DNA of 29,099 bases from an uncultured Oscillospiraceae bacterium (lineage in GTDB: Bacteria > Bacillota > Clostridia > Oscillospirales > Ruminococcaceae), in contig CAJTTH010000030.1 in the NCBI GenBank assembly GCA_910579125.1, positions 1-29,099 on the forward strand, read 5' to 3'. Both the position numbers and the translations under genes were made by a program. The number at the start of each line of letters is the position of its first letter. Position 1 is the first letter of the stretch. The notes below the pieces were generated by a model. The model was not told the origin of the DNA, did no database searches, and saw nothing but the letters and a program-made list of their open reading frames with translations. This document shows positions 22,009-29,099 of the stretch, in pieces.

Positions 22009-22554
22009 CTATCCTCCGAAAAAGCTGTCAAGATATTTTGCGAACGCAGCGGGGTCGGACTTTACTTTTTGCTTAATCATATCCGCGCGTTCGTCATTTT
22101 CAACCGTGACCTCTGTGTAGTATTTTTGTCTTGAAGTGGACTCGTCCATTACCGTAATGCCGACAGTGCAAGTCTTGTCGGCATTCTTTATGTAGCGTAC
22201 CGAAAGAAACGAGCCTTTTTTCTTCATTGCGTCGCGGGTGTAGATACGCACTGCTTCGCTGAACATTTTGTCGCGCACCGAAAGCGGCAAGGTAGCGCCG
22301 AGATCGCGGGCAGCTTTAATCCCGTTCGGCGTGTTGTTGTAGAATATGTCGCCATCAACGTCGTTCTCCTCACATAGATGACCGCTTACCTTTTCAAGCG
22401 CTTGTGTAAGGCTGAAATAATTCACCGCGTCCTCAAGGGAAGTTATTTCGATAAGCTGTTCTTTAGATAACGGACAGCCAAGCGAGTATATCAGATAGCA
22501 TATCAGCACACAAATGTCGTCAACCTCTTCAATGCGAATTCTCGGAGTTTCCAC
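22009..22554 (-). CDS. DUF4364 family protein (winged-helix-like)
   Basis: The protein has 181 residues. ICYLIYSLGCPLSKEQLIEI, then TSLEDAVNYFSLTQALEKV, is the conserved N-terminus of DUF4364, a family almost limited to Clostridia. The region (about 10-85) looks like a winged helix, and the rest is an alpha/beta domain ending KYLDSFFGG. A DNA-binding or regulatory role is plausible but unproven. Its ribosome-binding site AAGGTGA includes the aroC stop codon, and a TTG-started gene follows after one base. It is therefore a late gene of the shikimate operon. Confidence 0.85.
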   Translation of the reverse strand: METPRIRIEEVDDICVLICYLIYSLGCPLSKEQLIEITSLEDAVNYFSLTQALEKVSGHLCEENDVDGDIFYNNTPNGIKAARDLGATLPLSVRDKMFSEAVRIYTRDAMKKKGSFLSVRYIKNADKTCTVGITVMDESTSRQKYYTEVTVENDERADMIKQKVKSDPAAFAKYLDSFFGG

Positions 22555-22558
22555 ATAA

Positions 22559-23653
22559 TCACCTTCTTATATGCGGGTCTTCGAGCAAAGCGGAGACCAG
22601 CGCGATATTCAATGCTGCTTCAACACACGGCACGGCTCTCGGTACAACGCACGGGTCGTGTCTGCCCTTTATTACAAGCTCCTGTTCGGTCATCTTCTTA
22701 AAGTCAACGCTGTTCTGCGGACGTGAGATCGATGGTGTGGGCTTGAACGCGGCGCGGAAAATAATCGGCATACCCGAACTTATCCCGCCGAGGATACCGC
22801 CTTGATTGTTTGTTTTTGTAACGACTTTGCCGTCCTTTATTGTGAACTCATCGTTGTTTTCGCTGCCGAATATATCCGCGCAGCCGAAGCCGTTCCCGAA
22901 CTCAATGCCCTTAACGGCAGGTATCGCGAACACCAGCCGCGAAATAACGTTTTCCAGACCGTCCAGCATGGGCGAACCTATCCCTGCGGGAAATCCGACA
23001 GCCGCGCATTCCACAATGCCGCCGACGCTGTTCAAATCCATTCGTGCCGTGTTAATTACCTCACGCATTTCGGACTCGGCAAATTCGGACAGGGTAGGGA
23101 AGGGGCGGCTTTTCACGATCTCGAGCTGTTCTGCTGTGACGTTCACGGGGTCAAATTGCTCGTCCAAAACGCCCTTTATTGATAGAATATGCGCTCCCGT
23201 AGTTATTCCGCGGTGCTCAAGAATTTGACCGCAGACCGCTCCTGCAAAGCAAAGCGGCGCGGTTATCCTCCCCGAGAAGTGACCGCCGCCGCGTGGGTCG
23301 TTCGCTCCATCATAACGCAGAAACCCCGTGTAATCGGCATGAGCCGGGCGCGCGATATGGGAAATATTTCCATAATCGCCCGAGTGTTGATCGATGTTCA
23401 TTATCGCCGCCGCAAGCGGAGTGCCTGTAGTCTTTCCCTCATACAATCCCGAAAGTATCTCGGGAATATCTTTTTCGCTGCGCGTTGTTGATGTGCCGTC
23501 CTTTTTAGGAGCGCGGCGCGCCATAAACGCTCCAATCCTCTCCAAATCAATTATTTCACCCGACGGCAGATTATCCAGAACCACGCCTATCCCCTTGCCG
23601 TGGCTTTCCCCAAAAAGCGAGACCGTGATCCCGCCGTTAAAACATGACGACAT
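22559..23653 (-). CDS. aroC: Chorismate synthase AroC
   Basis: The protein has 364 residues, the usual length. It makes chorismate from 5-enolpyruvylshikimate 3-phosphate using reduced FMN, the last step of the shikimate pathway. Diagnostic segments are LFGESHGKGIGVVLDNLPSG, ARRAPKKDGTSTTRSEKD, RPAHADYTG (RPGHAD in many homologues), DPRGGGHFSGRITAP, SVGGIVE, NNQGGILGGISSG and GRHDPCVVPRAVP. All parts of the active site appear to be present. The ribosome-binding site GGAGAA precedes the ATG. It follows the interrupted DUF7832-like gene after 9 nt. Confidence 0.97.
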   Translation of the reverse strand: MSSCFNGGITVSLFGESHGKGIGVVLDNLPSGEIIDLERIGAFMARRAPKKDGTSTTRSEKDIPEILSGLYEGKTTGTPLAAAIMNIDQHSGDYGNISHIARPAHADYTGFLRYDGANDPRGGGHFSGRITAPLCFAGAVCGQILEHRGITTGAHILSIKGVLDEQFDPVNVTAEQLEIVKSRPFPTLSEFAESEMREVINTARMDLNSVGGIVECAAVGFPAGIGSPMLDGLENVISRLVFAIPAVKGIEFGNGFGCADIFGSENNDEFTIKDGKVVTKTNNQGGILGGISSGMPIIFRAAFKPTPSISRPQNSVDFKKMTEQELVIKGRHDPCVVPRAVPCVEAALNIALVSALLEDPHIRR

Positions 23654-23662
23654 ATTTTTCTC

Positions 23663-24118
23663 CTATTTCTTATTTGTGAAATTTTCATACGCCTTGTCAA
23701 TGATCGGGCGTATTTTGTTGTATTCTTTATCGCCCGAGATTAAACTGTAACATTCGCCGTCCGCAACAACATCAGCGTAATCCTTTAAATATTGCTCGTA
23801 ATAGTCGTTGACAAACGGGATTATATCCTCGCAGAGATCCTCTTACCAAAACTTTCCGTCACAGTTGTTCATCAGATAATCAACACCTGAAATTTCTCCG
23901 CGGCGGACGAGGTCACATTCCTCCTGATCGACTATCTCCTCGTCCGTGCCCTCGTAACCGTTGTCGATTATCCAACGCAGAAACAATCCTATGTGATCGG
24001 CAGCATAACGCCAGACCTCATCCTGCTGCTCCTCAGTAAGCTCGCCCTGCTTGCCTGTGCGCTCACGAAATGCTTTTTCTGCGCTGTCCCAGTGCCAGTC
24101 CGCTCTGTCGATTGCCAT
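23663..24118 (-). pseudogene. DUF7832-like gene interrupted by an in-frame TAA
   Basis: From ATG 24118 (GAGGTGG upstream) the frame encodes 91 residues (MAIDRADWHWDSAEKAFRER onward; HIGLFLRWIIDNGY; ending YLMNNCDGKFW) and meets TAA at 23845-23843. The very same frame continues without another stop for 59 codons (EDLCEDIIPFVNDYYEQYL, DYADVV, KIRPIIDKAYENFTNKK) to TAG at 23665-23663. Joined, the two parts match the layout I recall for DUF7832 proteins (D-W-H, then THIGMFLAW-like, a DGKF-x-x-EDL turn, YY-x-x-YL-x-DY). The stop falls exactly where a single residue is expected. This looks like one nonsense substitution in a recently intact gene. Stop-codon readthrough or a sequence error remain possible. 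An ATG at 24133 overlaps the upstream stop but has a poorer ribosome-binding site. Confidence 0.8.
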
Positions 24119-24129
24119 AATTTGCCACC

Positions 24130-24564
24130 TCATAAATATTTTTTGAAAGCGTAGGAAGTTTTCTCGTAACCCAGTTTTTCGTAGAATTGGTGAGCTTTCG
24201 TGCGTTTAAATGAACTGCTGAGCGTTATCAGCTTCGCTCCGTTGACCTTGGCGTTTGCCTCGGCGAGAGTGAGAAGCGCGGTTCCAAAACCCTTGCCTTG
24301 GTACTCTTGTTTTACGGCAAGCCCGATCACGCGGTAATATTCTCCCGCTTCAAGCGAAACCTCGCGAACTGTCGAAATATAACCGTACACCTTGCTGTCC
24401 GTTCCGACTATGAGATTGAAATAGTTGTCGGACGAAAGCATTTTTTCCAACGATGAACGCACTTCGTCAAGGGTTACTTCCGTGTAACCAAGTTCATTGC
24501 GGATAAGCTCGTACAGCCCCTCCGCGTCTTGGGGACGGAATATGTGATAACCCGTTTCGCTCAT
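24130..24564 (-). CDS. GNAT-family N-acetyltransferase
   Basis: The protein has 144 residues. The acetyl-CoA-binding motif is IGLAVKQEYQGKGFGTALLT (Q-x-x-G-K-G-[FL]-G), with the C-terminal QFYEKLGYEKTSYAFKK as motif B. The N-terminus FRPQDAEGLYELIRNELGY is typical of phosphinothricin- or amino-acid-type GNATs. The acceptor is unknown. The ATG overlaps the aroA stop by 4 nt, so it belongs to the shikimate operon by translation, though a role in that pathway is not established. Confidence 0.87.
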   Translation of the reverse strand: MSETGYHIFRPQDAEGLYELIRNELGYTEVTLDEVRSSLEKMLSSDNYFNLIVGTDSKVYGYISTVREVSLEAGEYYRVIGLAVKQEYQGKGFGTALLTLAEANAKVNGAKLITLSSSFKRTKAHQFYEKLGYEKTSYAFKKYL

Positions 24565-25793
24565 AATACGTCGACCTCCCCGCCGAGCTGCTTGTACACT
24601 TCAAAGTAATTCGGGAACGACTTCTTCACACATTCCGCGCCGCGAATGATGAGCGGGGAAGTGCAGCGTGTTGCCGCGACCGCCATTGACATAGGTATGC
24701 GGTGGTCGTTATGTCCATCAATTACGCCGCCGCGCAGCTCGCTTATGCCCTCAATCTCGAGACTGTCCTCGTGAACGGTCACTTTGCCGCCTATCGCGTT
24801 CAGGCATTCTGCGGTAACGTTTAGTCTGTCGCACTCCTTGAACCGCAGACGCGCAACGTTTGTTATCCTGCTTATTCCCTTGGCAAAGCACGCCAACACG
24901 CTCAAGATCGGCACCAGATCGGGAATATCCGCGCCGTCTATCTCAAACGGCGCGCCGCCGCTCCTGTCAAAAGCGTCACATATTTCCATTATCTTCCTGT
25001 CGCCTTGCAGCGAGTTCTCGTTCAAACCGAGTATCTCCAACCTTGACCCGAGCGAATTTGCCACGCAGAAAAACGCCGCCTGTGAGTAATCTCCCTCGAC
25101 ACCGCCCGAAAACGGACTGAAACGACTGTTTCCCTTAATGAAATAGCCCGTTGAGGTCTCGGAAATTGAACAGCCGAAGTCGCGCAGAACGCCGAGAGTG
25201 ATGTCGATATACGGCTTTGAGTTGAGGTGCGAGGTGAGTACTATTTCGCTGTCGCCGTCAAGCAGCGGCAGCGCGAGCATCAGCCCCGTAATGAACTGCG
25301 ACGACAGCTCGCCGTCGATCTCGAAACGCCCCGCCGCGAGCTTGCCCGAGACGGAGCAGGGGAGTGTGAAACCGCTTTCTGCCTTGCTGAAATCGAACTT
25401 GATACCATGCTTCGGGAACTCATCGATGAACGGCGTTATCGGGCGCTGCGGCAGTTTTGCGCTGCCGAGAAATTCCGTGTTTACGCCGAGCGCACATGCA
25501 ACCGGAATGAGAAACCGCATGGTTGAGCCGGATTCATGGCAATCCAGAACGGTCTTATCGGGGAGCTTTCTGATCCCTTCAATTACCGCCTTATCTCCGT
25601 CAAATTCGATACTTGCGCCGAGCGCTCTCATACAGTCCATGGTTGCGAGAATATCAACGGAAGGGTAGAGGTTTGATATTTCCGAAACACCGTCGGCAAG
25701 CGCCGCAGCAATTATCATGCGGTGCGCAACACTCTTGGACGGCGGCACGGTGACTGTACCATGAAGCGTTTTCGGTGTGATTTTTATATCCAT
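24561..25793 (-). CDS. aroA: 3-phosphoshikimate 1-carboxyvinyltransferase (EPSP synthase) AroA
   Basis: The protein has 410 residues, slightly short of the usual 425-440 but with all main motifs. It transfers enolpyruvate from PEP to shikimate 3-phosphate. The substrate site is VPPSKSVAHRMIIAA (Lys, Ser, Arg). SGSTMRFLIPVA is the PEP-loop counterpart of the classical GNAGTAxR: Gly-Ser replaces Asn-Ala and Met-Arg ends the motif, a class II-like pattern. Other segments are LPQRPI, GELSSQFITGLMLALP, EGDYSQAAFF, RLRFKECDRL and DGHNDHRIPMS. The start has AGGAGT 8 nt after aroB. Confidence 0.95.
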   Translation of the reverse strand: MDIKITPKTLHGTVTVPPSKSVAHRMIIAAALADGVSEISNLYPSVDILATMDCMRALGASIEFDGDKAVIEGIRKLPDKTVLDCHESGSTMRFLIPVACALGVNTEFLGSAKLPQRPITPFIDEFPKHGIKFDFSKAESGFTLPCSVSGKLAAGRFEIDGELSSQFITGLMLALPLLDGDSEIVLTSHLNSKPYIDITLGVLRDFGCSISETSTGYFIKGNSRFSPFSGGVEGDYSQAAFFCVANSLGSRLEILGLNENSLQGDRKIMEICDAFDRSGGAPFEIDGADIPDLVPILSVLACFAKGISRITNVARLRFKECDRLNVTAECLNAIGGKVTVHEDSLEIEGISELRGGVIDGHNDHRIPMSMAVAATRCTSPLIIRGAECVKKSFPNYFEVYKQLGGEVDVL

Positions 25794-25801
25794 AAGTACT
25801 C

Positions 25802-26851
25802 CTAACTTTTAAGGAACTGCGCGTATTCGTTAATCGACATATTGACGACCCCGCTTTGTTCGATATCGGAGCAAATGACGATATTCATACCGTTCGCCAG
25901 GTGCTTTTTGTCGCGGAGCGAGAGTGTGTATAGTTCGTGGAGCGGGGCGGGGTCAGTGGTCGGAAGTCCGCATTTTTCGAGCAGCGCGTCCAGCTTGTCG
26001 GCTACGCCCGTCTTGCACATTCCGCGCCTTTCCGCAATGTGAGTGAACGTGCTCATTCCGACAGCGACCGCACAGCCGTGAGTTAATCCCGTAAAGTTGT
26101 AATATTTTTCCAGTGCGTGAGCCAAGGTGTGACCAAAATTCAGCAGCATACGCTCACCCTTTTCGCGCTCGTCGTTCTCTACGACCTGCCCCTTTATCGT
26201 AACGTTGCGCTTCATGATGTCAACGATATTTTCCTTGATATCCTTGTTCGTGAGAATGTCAAACAGCTCACAAGACTTTATCATACCGTGCTTGACGACC
26301 TCCGCCAGTCCGTCCGAGAAGAACTCCAGTGTGAGCGTATTTAGCGTGTCAGTATCGCAAATTACCAAACGCGGCTGATGAAACGCACCAACAAGGTTCT
26401 TGCCGCCGTTAATGTCGACCGCTGTCTTGCCGCCGACTGAGCTGTCCGCCTGCGAGAGTACAGTCGTCGGTATCTGAACGAAATCAATACCGCGCATATA
26501 GGTTGCCGCCGCATAGCCGGCCGTATCGCCGACAACTCCGCCGCCGAGCGCTACAATAAAGTCCGATCGCGTGTAGCCGTTTTCCGCCATAAACTCGTAG
26601 ATGTTCAGCAAGGTAGAGTGGTTTTTGGATGCTTCGCCGTGCGGAAAAACGAATTTCTTCGCTTCAATACCCGCGTCGGATAGCGACTTCATCATTCGCG
26701 CCCCGTAAAATCTGTCCACATTATCGTCGGTAACGACCAACGCCTTGCCCTTTTTTATCACTTGTGATATCAGCTCTCCCGATTTGTCGAGAATGCCTTT
26801 GTCAAGCAGAATGTCGTATTTTGTACCTGTGTTTACGGTAACTTTTTCCAT
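25802..26851 (-). CDS. aroB: 3-dehydroquinate synthase AroB
   Basis: The protein has 349 residues. An in-frame ATG exists at 26869, but GGAGG at 26861-26857 lies directly before ATG 26851, which gives the usual MEKVTVNTG start. It converts DAHP to 3-dehydroquinate, using NAD and a divalent metal. Visible are VTDDNV, the NAD-binding GGGVVGDTAGYAAATYMRG, QIPTTVLSQADSSVGGKTAV, NGGKNLVGAFHQP, the metal ligands Glu and His in DGLAEVVKHGMI, and the paired His in LNFGHTLAHALEKY and THGCAVAVGM. It heads the operon, 35 nt after the -10 box. Confidence 0.97.
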   Translation of the reverse strand: MEKVTVNTGTKYDILLDKGILDKSGELISQVIKKGKALVVTDDNVDRFYGARMMKSLSDAGIEAKKFVFPHGEASKNHSTLLNIYEFMAENGYTRSDFIVALGGGVVGDTAGYAAATYMRGIDFVQIPTTVLSQADSSVGGKTAVDINGGKNLVGAFHQPRLVICDTDTLNTLTLEFFSDGLAEVVKHGMIKSCELFDILTNKDIKENIVDIMKRNVTIKGQVVENDEREKGERMLLNFGHTLAHALEKYYNFTGLTHGCAVAVGMSTFTHIAERRGMCKTGVADKLDALLEKCGLPTTDPAPLHELYTLSLRDKKHLANGMNIVICSDIEQSGVVNMSINEYAQFLKS

Positions 26852-26885
26852 TTTGTCCTCCGCATTCAATTTAATTGCCTACTAT

Positions 26886-26914
26886 ATTTTACCACAAAGC
26901 TATGTAAAATTCAA
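26886..26914 (-). promoter_or_regulatory. Promoter of the aroB-aroA-aroC operon
   Basis: On the minus strand, TTGAAT (26914-26909) and TAAAAT (26891-26886) are 17 bp apart. The leader is short, leaving no room for an attenuator or riboswitch. Confidence 0.75.
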
Positions 26915-26929
26915 GTGGAAAAGGTGTTT

Positions 26930-26967
26930 TTTTATAAAAATGACCGGATCATCGCTGACCCGGTCAT
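26930..26967 (-). terminator. Terminator of the chemoreceptor gene
   Basis: ATGACCGGGTC (26967-26957) pairs with GATCCGGTCAT (26950-26940) on the minus strand, with one G-U pair or mismatch. TTTTTATAAAAAAA follows the stem. It begins 17 nt after the stop codon. Confidence 0.85.
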
Positions 26968-26983
26968 CAAGGAAACTATGAAA

Positions 26984-28981
26984 TTATTTTCTCTGCTTAA
27001 GAATAAACTTGTTGGTAAGGTTCTGAAGTTCAGCAGCCTGACCGTTCAGCTCCTCGCTTGATGCTGCGGACTGCTCTGCGGTAGCAGCGTTCGTTTGTAC
27101 AACAGAGGAAATCTGATCTACGCCGACATTTACCTGTTCGATCATCGAAGCTTGCTCCTTGGAAGCGGTGGAGATCTCTTCAATAAGCGCTACTGTCTGA
27201 CGTGTTACCTCAACGGAAGCGCTGAGTGCGTCTGCGGTATCGTTCGCAATGTTGGAACCGCTCTCAACCGCCTGGATAGACTGCTGGATAAGCTCCGTAG
27301 TGCTTTGTGCCGCTTCAGCGCTCTTGGACGCAAGGTTGCGAACCTCATCGGCTACAACTGCGAAGCCCTTGCCCGACGCGCCCGCTCTCGCTGCCTCAAT
27401 AGCCGCGTTGAGCGCGAGTATATTCGTCTGGAACGAAATGTCCTCAATAGTCTTGATGATATTGCTAATCTCGTTGGACTTTTCGGAGATATTGTTCATT
27501 GCCTTGATCATGTCCTGCATATGCTGGTTGGAAAGCTCAATCTTCTCGCCCGCGACATCAGCCTTATGACTTGCGTCCGCTGCGTTTGCTGCGTTTGATG
27601 CAACCTTATCGTTTAAGGTCGCGATAATACTTGCCAACTCCTGAATGGACGATGCCTGTTCGGTAGTACCGGACGCAAGGGAAGTCGCGCCGTCCGCTAT
27701 CTGAGTAGCGCCCTGATTTACCTGAGAAGCCGCGATATCGATCTGCTCCATGGTCTCGCTGAGCTGTTCGGTAGCGACGTCCAAAGCCTCAACAATTTGA
27801 GAAAAGTCGCCCTTAAAGTCTATCTGCTTATGAACATCAAAGTTACCGTTGGAGACCTCTTGACATATTCTGGAAATTTCGTTTACATAGCTACTCAAGG
27901 CATTGATGGTTCCGTTTATTGTGTTTGCAAGGTGACCTGTTTCATCACGAGAAACATGGTCAATGGAAACGCTCAGATTACCCTCGGATACTGCGTCCAT
28001 AACAGCAACGGTCTTCAAAATCGGGTTGACAATATTGTTTGCGGTAAAGATACTTAAAATTAAACCGAGAATTACCATAACGATCGCAACTATAACCGTG
28101 ATTATAATAGAATTATAGCAATCCTGAAGCCACTCCTGCTGCGGGGTGGTCATGCCTACGATCCAACCATCGGTATTGGGGATCATAGCTGCTGCGCCAA
28201 ATCTTGCAATTTTGTCGTTGGTGAAACTTTCAAAAACGTATTTTGAAGGGTCGGTCAGTGCAAGTCCCTTTGACTCAAAGTCCTTACGACCGCTCGTATG
28301 AGATGTATCGCCGTGTTCTGTGATGTTGTTGAGCTGCGATGTCACACGCTCATAGTTTTTGCTTCCGATATATGTACCCGTGCCGTCAAGCATATATACG
28401 CTTGACTCTTCGCTCTCACCAACTTTGATTGCGTTCGAGATATCGGAAAGGAACGATGCGTCAAGTCCGACATAAACAACACCAATAACGTTACCCGTAT
28501 TGAAACCGCCCTCTTTTATAGGACCCGCGAAATAAATCATCCACTCATCACCGACAGCCGCAGGTTCTTGAATATAAACCTCGCCGCTCATAGCCACAGT
28601 GAACATGGAAACACCCGAAAAGCTCAATCCGTCTCCATGGATTTCGCTGTGATTTATACCATCGGCAGTAATATAACCATAATCGACAAGCGAATAAGTT
28701 TCAGCTCTTCTGCGCAGAAGTTCAAACTTTTGTTCATCCGTACTTTCCGGACTACTTAATATAGTATTCATACCCAATTCTCTGACGATTGCCGTGCTTT
28801 TTTCCAAACGGTTTGAAATGCGAACTCCCGATTGAACGGCAAGTTCACCAAGCATTTCTTTCATCGTATTGTAGGTACTTGTGTAACTCAACACACTGCT
28901 TACAACACCAATCACACCAATTCCTGCAACAACCAGCGCTAACATTCTTGAAAGAATCTTAGCCTTAAGCGATTTAAACAT
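26984..28981 (-). CDS. Methyl-accepting chemotaxis protein with dCache-type sensor
   Basis: The protein has 665 residues from ATG 28981. An earlier ATG (28996) has AAGGA almost touching it, whereas GAGG at 28994-28991 lies nine bases before 28981. Order of parts: membrane helix 1 (about 5-30), extracytoplasmic sensor of about 250 residues with dCache features (LVDYGYITADGI, GDEWMIYFAGPI, VIGVVYVGLDASFLS, VYMLDGTGTYIGS), membrane helix 2 (IIITVIVAIVMVILGLILSI), HAMP, then the cytoplasmic signalling rod. The tip contains FQTNILALNAAIEAARAG and KGFAVVADEVRNLA, which bind CheA/CheW. It detects an unknown ligand and steers swimming. No other chemotaxis genes are nearby, so it is an orphan receptor unit with its own promoter and terminator. 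Confidence 0.95.
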   Translation of the reverse strand: MFKSLKAKILSRMLALVVAGIGVIGVVSSVLSYTSTYNTMKEMLGELAVQSGVRISNRLEKSTAIVRELGMNTILSSPESTDEQKFELLRRRAETYSLVDYGYITADGINHSEIHGDGLSFSGVSMFTVAMSGEVYIQEPAAVGDEWMIYFAGPIKEGGFNTGNVIGVVYVGLDASFLSDISNAIKVGESEESSVYMLDGTGTYIGSKNYERVTSQLNNITEHGDTSHTSGRKDFESKGLALTDPSKYVFESFTNDKIARFGAAAMIPNTDGWIVGMTTPQQEWLQDCYNSIIITVIVAIVMVILGLILSIFTANNIVNPILKTVAVMDAVSEGNLSVSIDHVSRDETGHLANTINGTINALSSYVNEISRICQEVSNGNFDVHKQIDFKGDFSQIVEALDVATEQLSETMEQIDIAASQVNQGATQIADGATSLASGTTEQASSIQELASIIATLNDKVASNAANAADASHKADVAGEKIELSNQHMQDMIKAMNNISEKSNEISNIIKTIEDISFQTNILALNAAIEAARAGASGKGFAVVADEVRNLASKSAEAAQSTTELIQQSIQAVESGSNIANDTADALSASVEVTRQTVALIEEISTASKEQASMIEQVNVGVDQISSVVQTNAATAEQSAASSEELNGQAAELQNLTNKFILKQRK

Positions 28982-29029
28982 ACTGCTAAACCTCATTTCC
29001 TTTTACCCATTGATATTTACACCCTATAC

Positions 29030-29050
29030 AATATTCACTTGGTGCATATT
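29030..29050. promoter_or_regulatory. 21-bp near-palindrome at the chemoreceptor transcription start
   Basis: AATATTCAC and GTGCATATT flank TTG and are reverse complements except for one position. On the minus strand the site begins about 4 bp after the -10 box, covering the expected start of transcription, as a repressor operator would. Confidence 0.45.
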
Positions 29051-29053
29051 AAG

Positions 29054-29082
29054 ATTATATCACAAAATAATTTTCTCGTCAA
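29054..29082 (-). promoter_or_regulatory. Sigma-A-type promoter of the chemoreceptor gene
   Basis: On the minus strand, TTGACG (29082-29077) and TATAAT (29059-29054) have a 17-bp spacer. The vegetative sigma-A form is notable because motility genes often use sigma-D (TAAA-N15-GCCGATAT), which is not seen here. Confidence 0.85.
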
Positions 29083-29099
29083 GTCATTTTATTGATAAA

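Overview
The window looks like a chromosomal segment of a Gram-positive, spore-forming member of the Clostridia, probably Oscillospiraceae/Ruminococcaceae. The evidence is a spoIIID gene, strong Gram-positive ribosome-binding sites, several near-consensus sigma-A promoters with 17-bp spacers, families typical of Clostridia (DUF4364, a YtrA-like GntR regulator, YolD next to a Y-family polymerase), an FMN riboswitch in front of ribU, and a mid-range GC content. No rRNA, tRNA, CRISPR array, insertion sequence or prophage was found.

Layout, left to right. (1) 1-2764: the tail of an unknown gene, a 24-codon stub of a DUF554 gene, then two secreted lipoproteins, one with a CAP/SCP domain and Cys-rich modules and one an SGNH/GDSL esterase. 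They have almost the same leader and signal peptide, and a strong terminator follows. (2) 2777-8350: a self-contained ABC transporter operon. A consensus promoter overlaps a perfect 13-bp inverted repeat, followed by a GntR/YtrA-type repressor, a large permease, an ATPase and a paralogous second permease. (3) 8379-12034: an operon of two single-pass membrane proteins and a GH127-type glycosidase. The first membrane protein has a C-terminal domain resembling BECR-type toxin/phage nuclease modules; the second has a Pro/Gly-rich arm and a TPM-like outer domain. (4) 12035-12316 (minus): spoIIID with a TTG start. (5) 12418-15695: a PLP-dependent methionine gamma-lyase-like enzyme, a CrtO-like membrane protein, a GNAT acetyltransferase and yicC, tightly coupled. 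(6) 15739-17252: promoter, palindrome, FMN riboswitch with terminator, ribU and a DUF5662 gene. (7) 17254-19230 (minus): translesion polymerase plus YolD. (8) 19437-21609: an alpha/beta hydrolase and a condensation-type acyltransferase, overlapping by 8 nt. (9) 21675-26914 (minus): a shikimate-pathway operon read as aroB, aroA, GNAT, an interrupted DUF7832-like gene, aroC, DUF4364 and a small unknown protein. (10) 26930-29082 (minus): a methyl-accepting chemotaxis receptor with its own promoter, operator-like palindrome and terminator.

Most of the window is housekeeping or envelope biology. The least explained parts are the repressor/dual-permease ABC operon, the operon of two membrane-anchored outer domains with a GH127 enzyme, the hydrolase/acyltransferase pair, and a DUF7832-like gene whose reading frame continues intact after an in-frame TAA. 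No convincing new defence system or mobile system was found. Family names come from recalled motifs, since no database could be searched.
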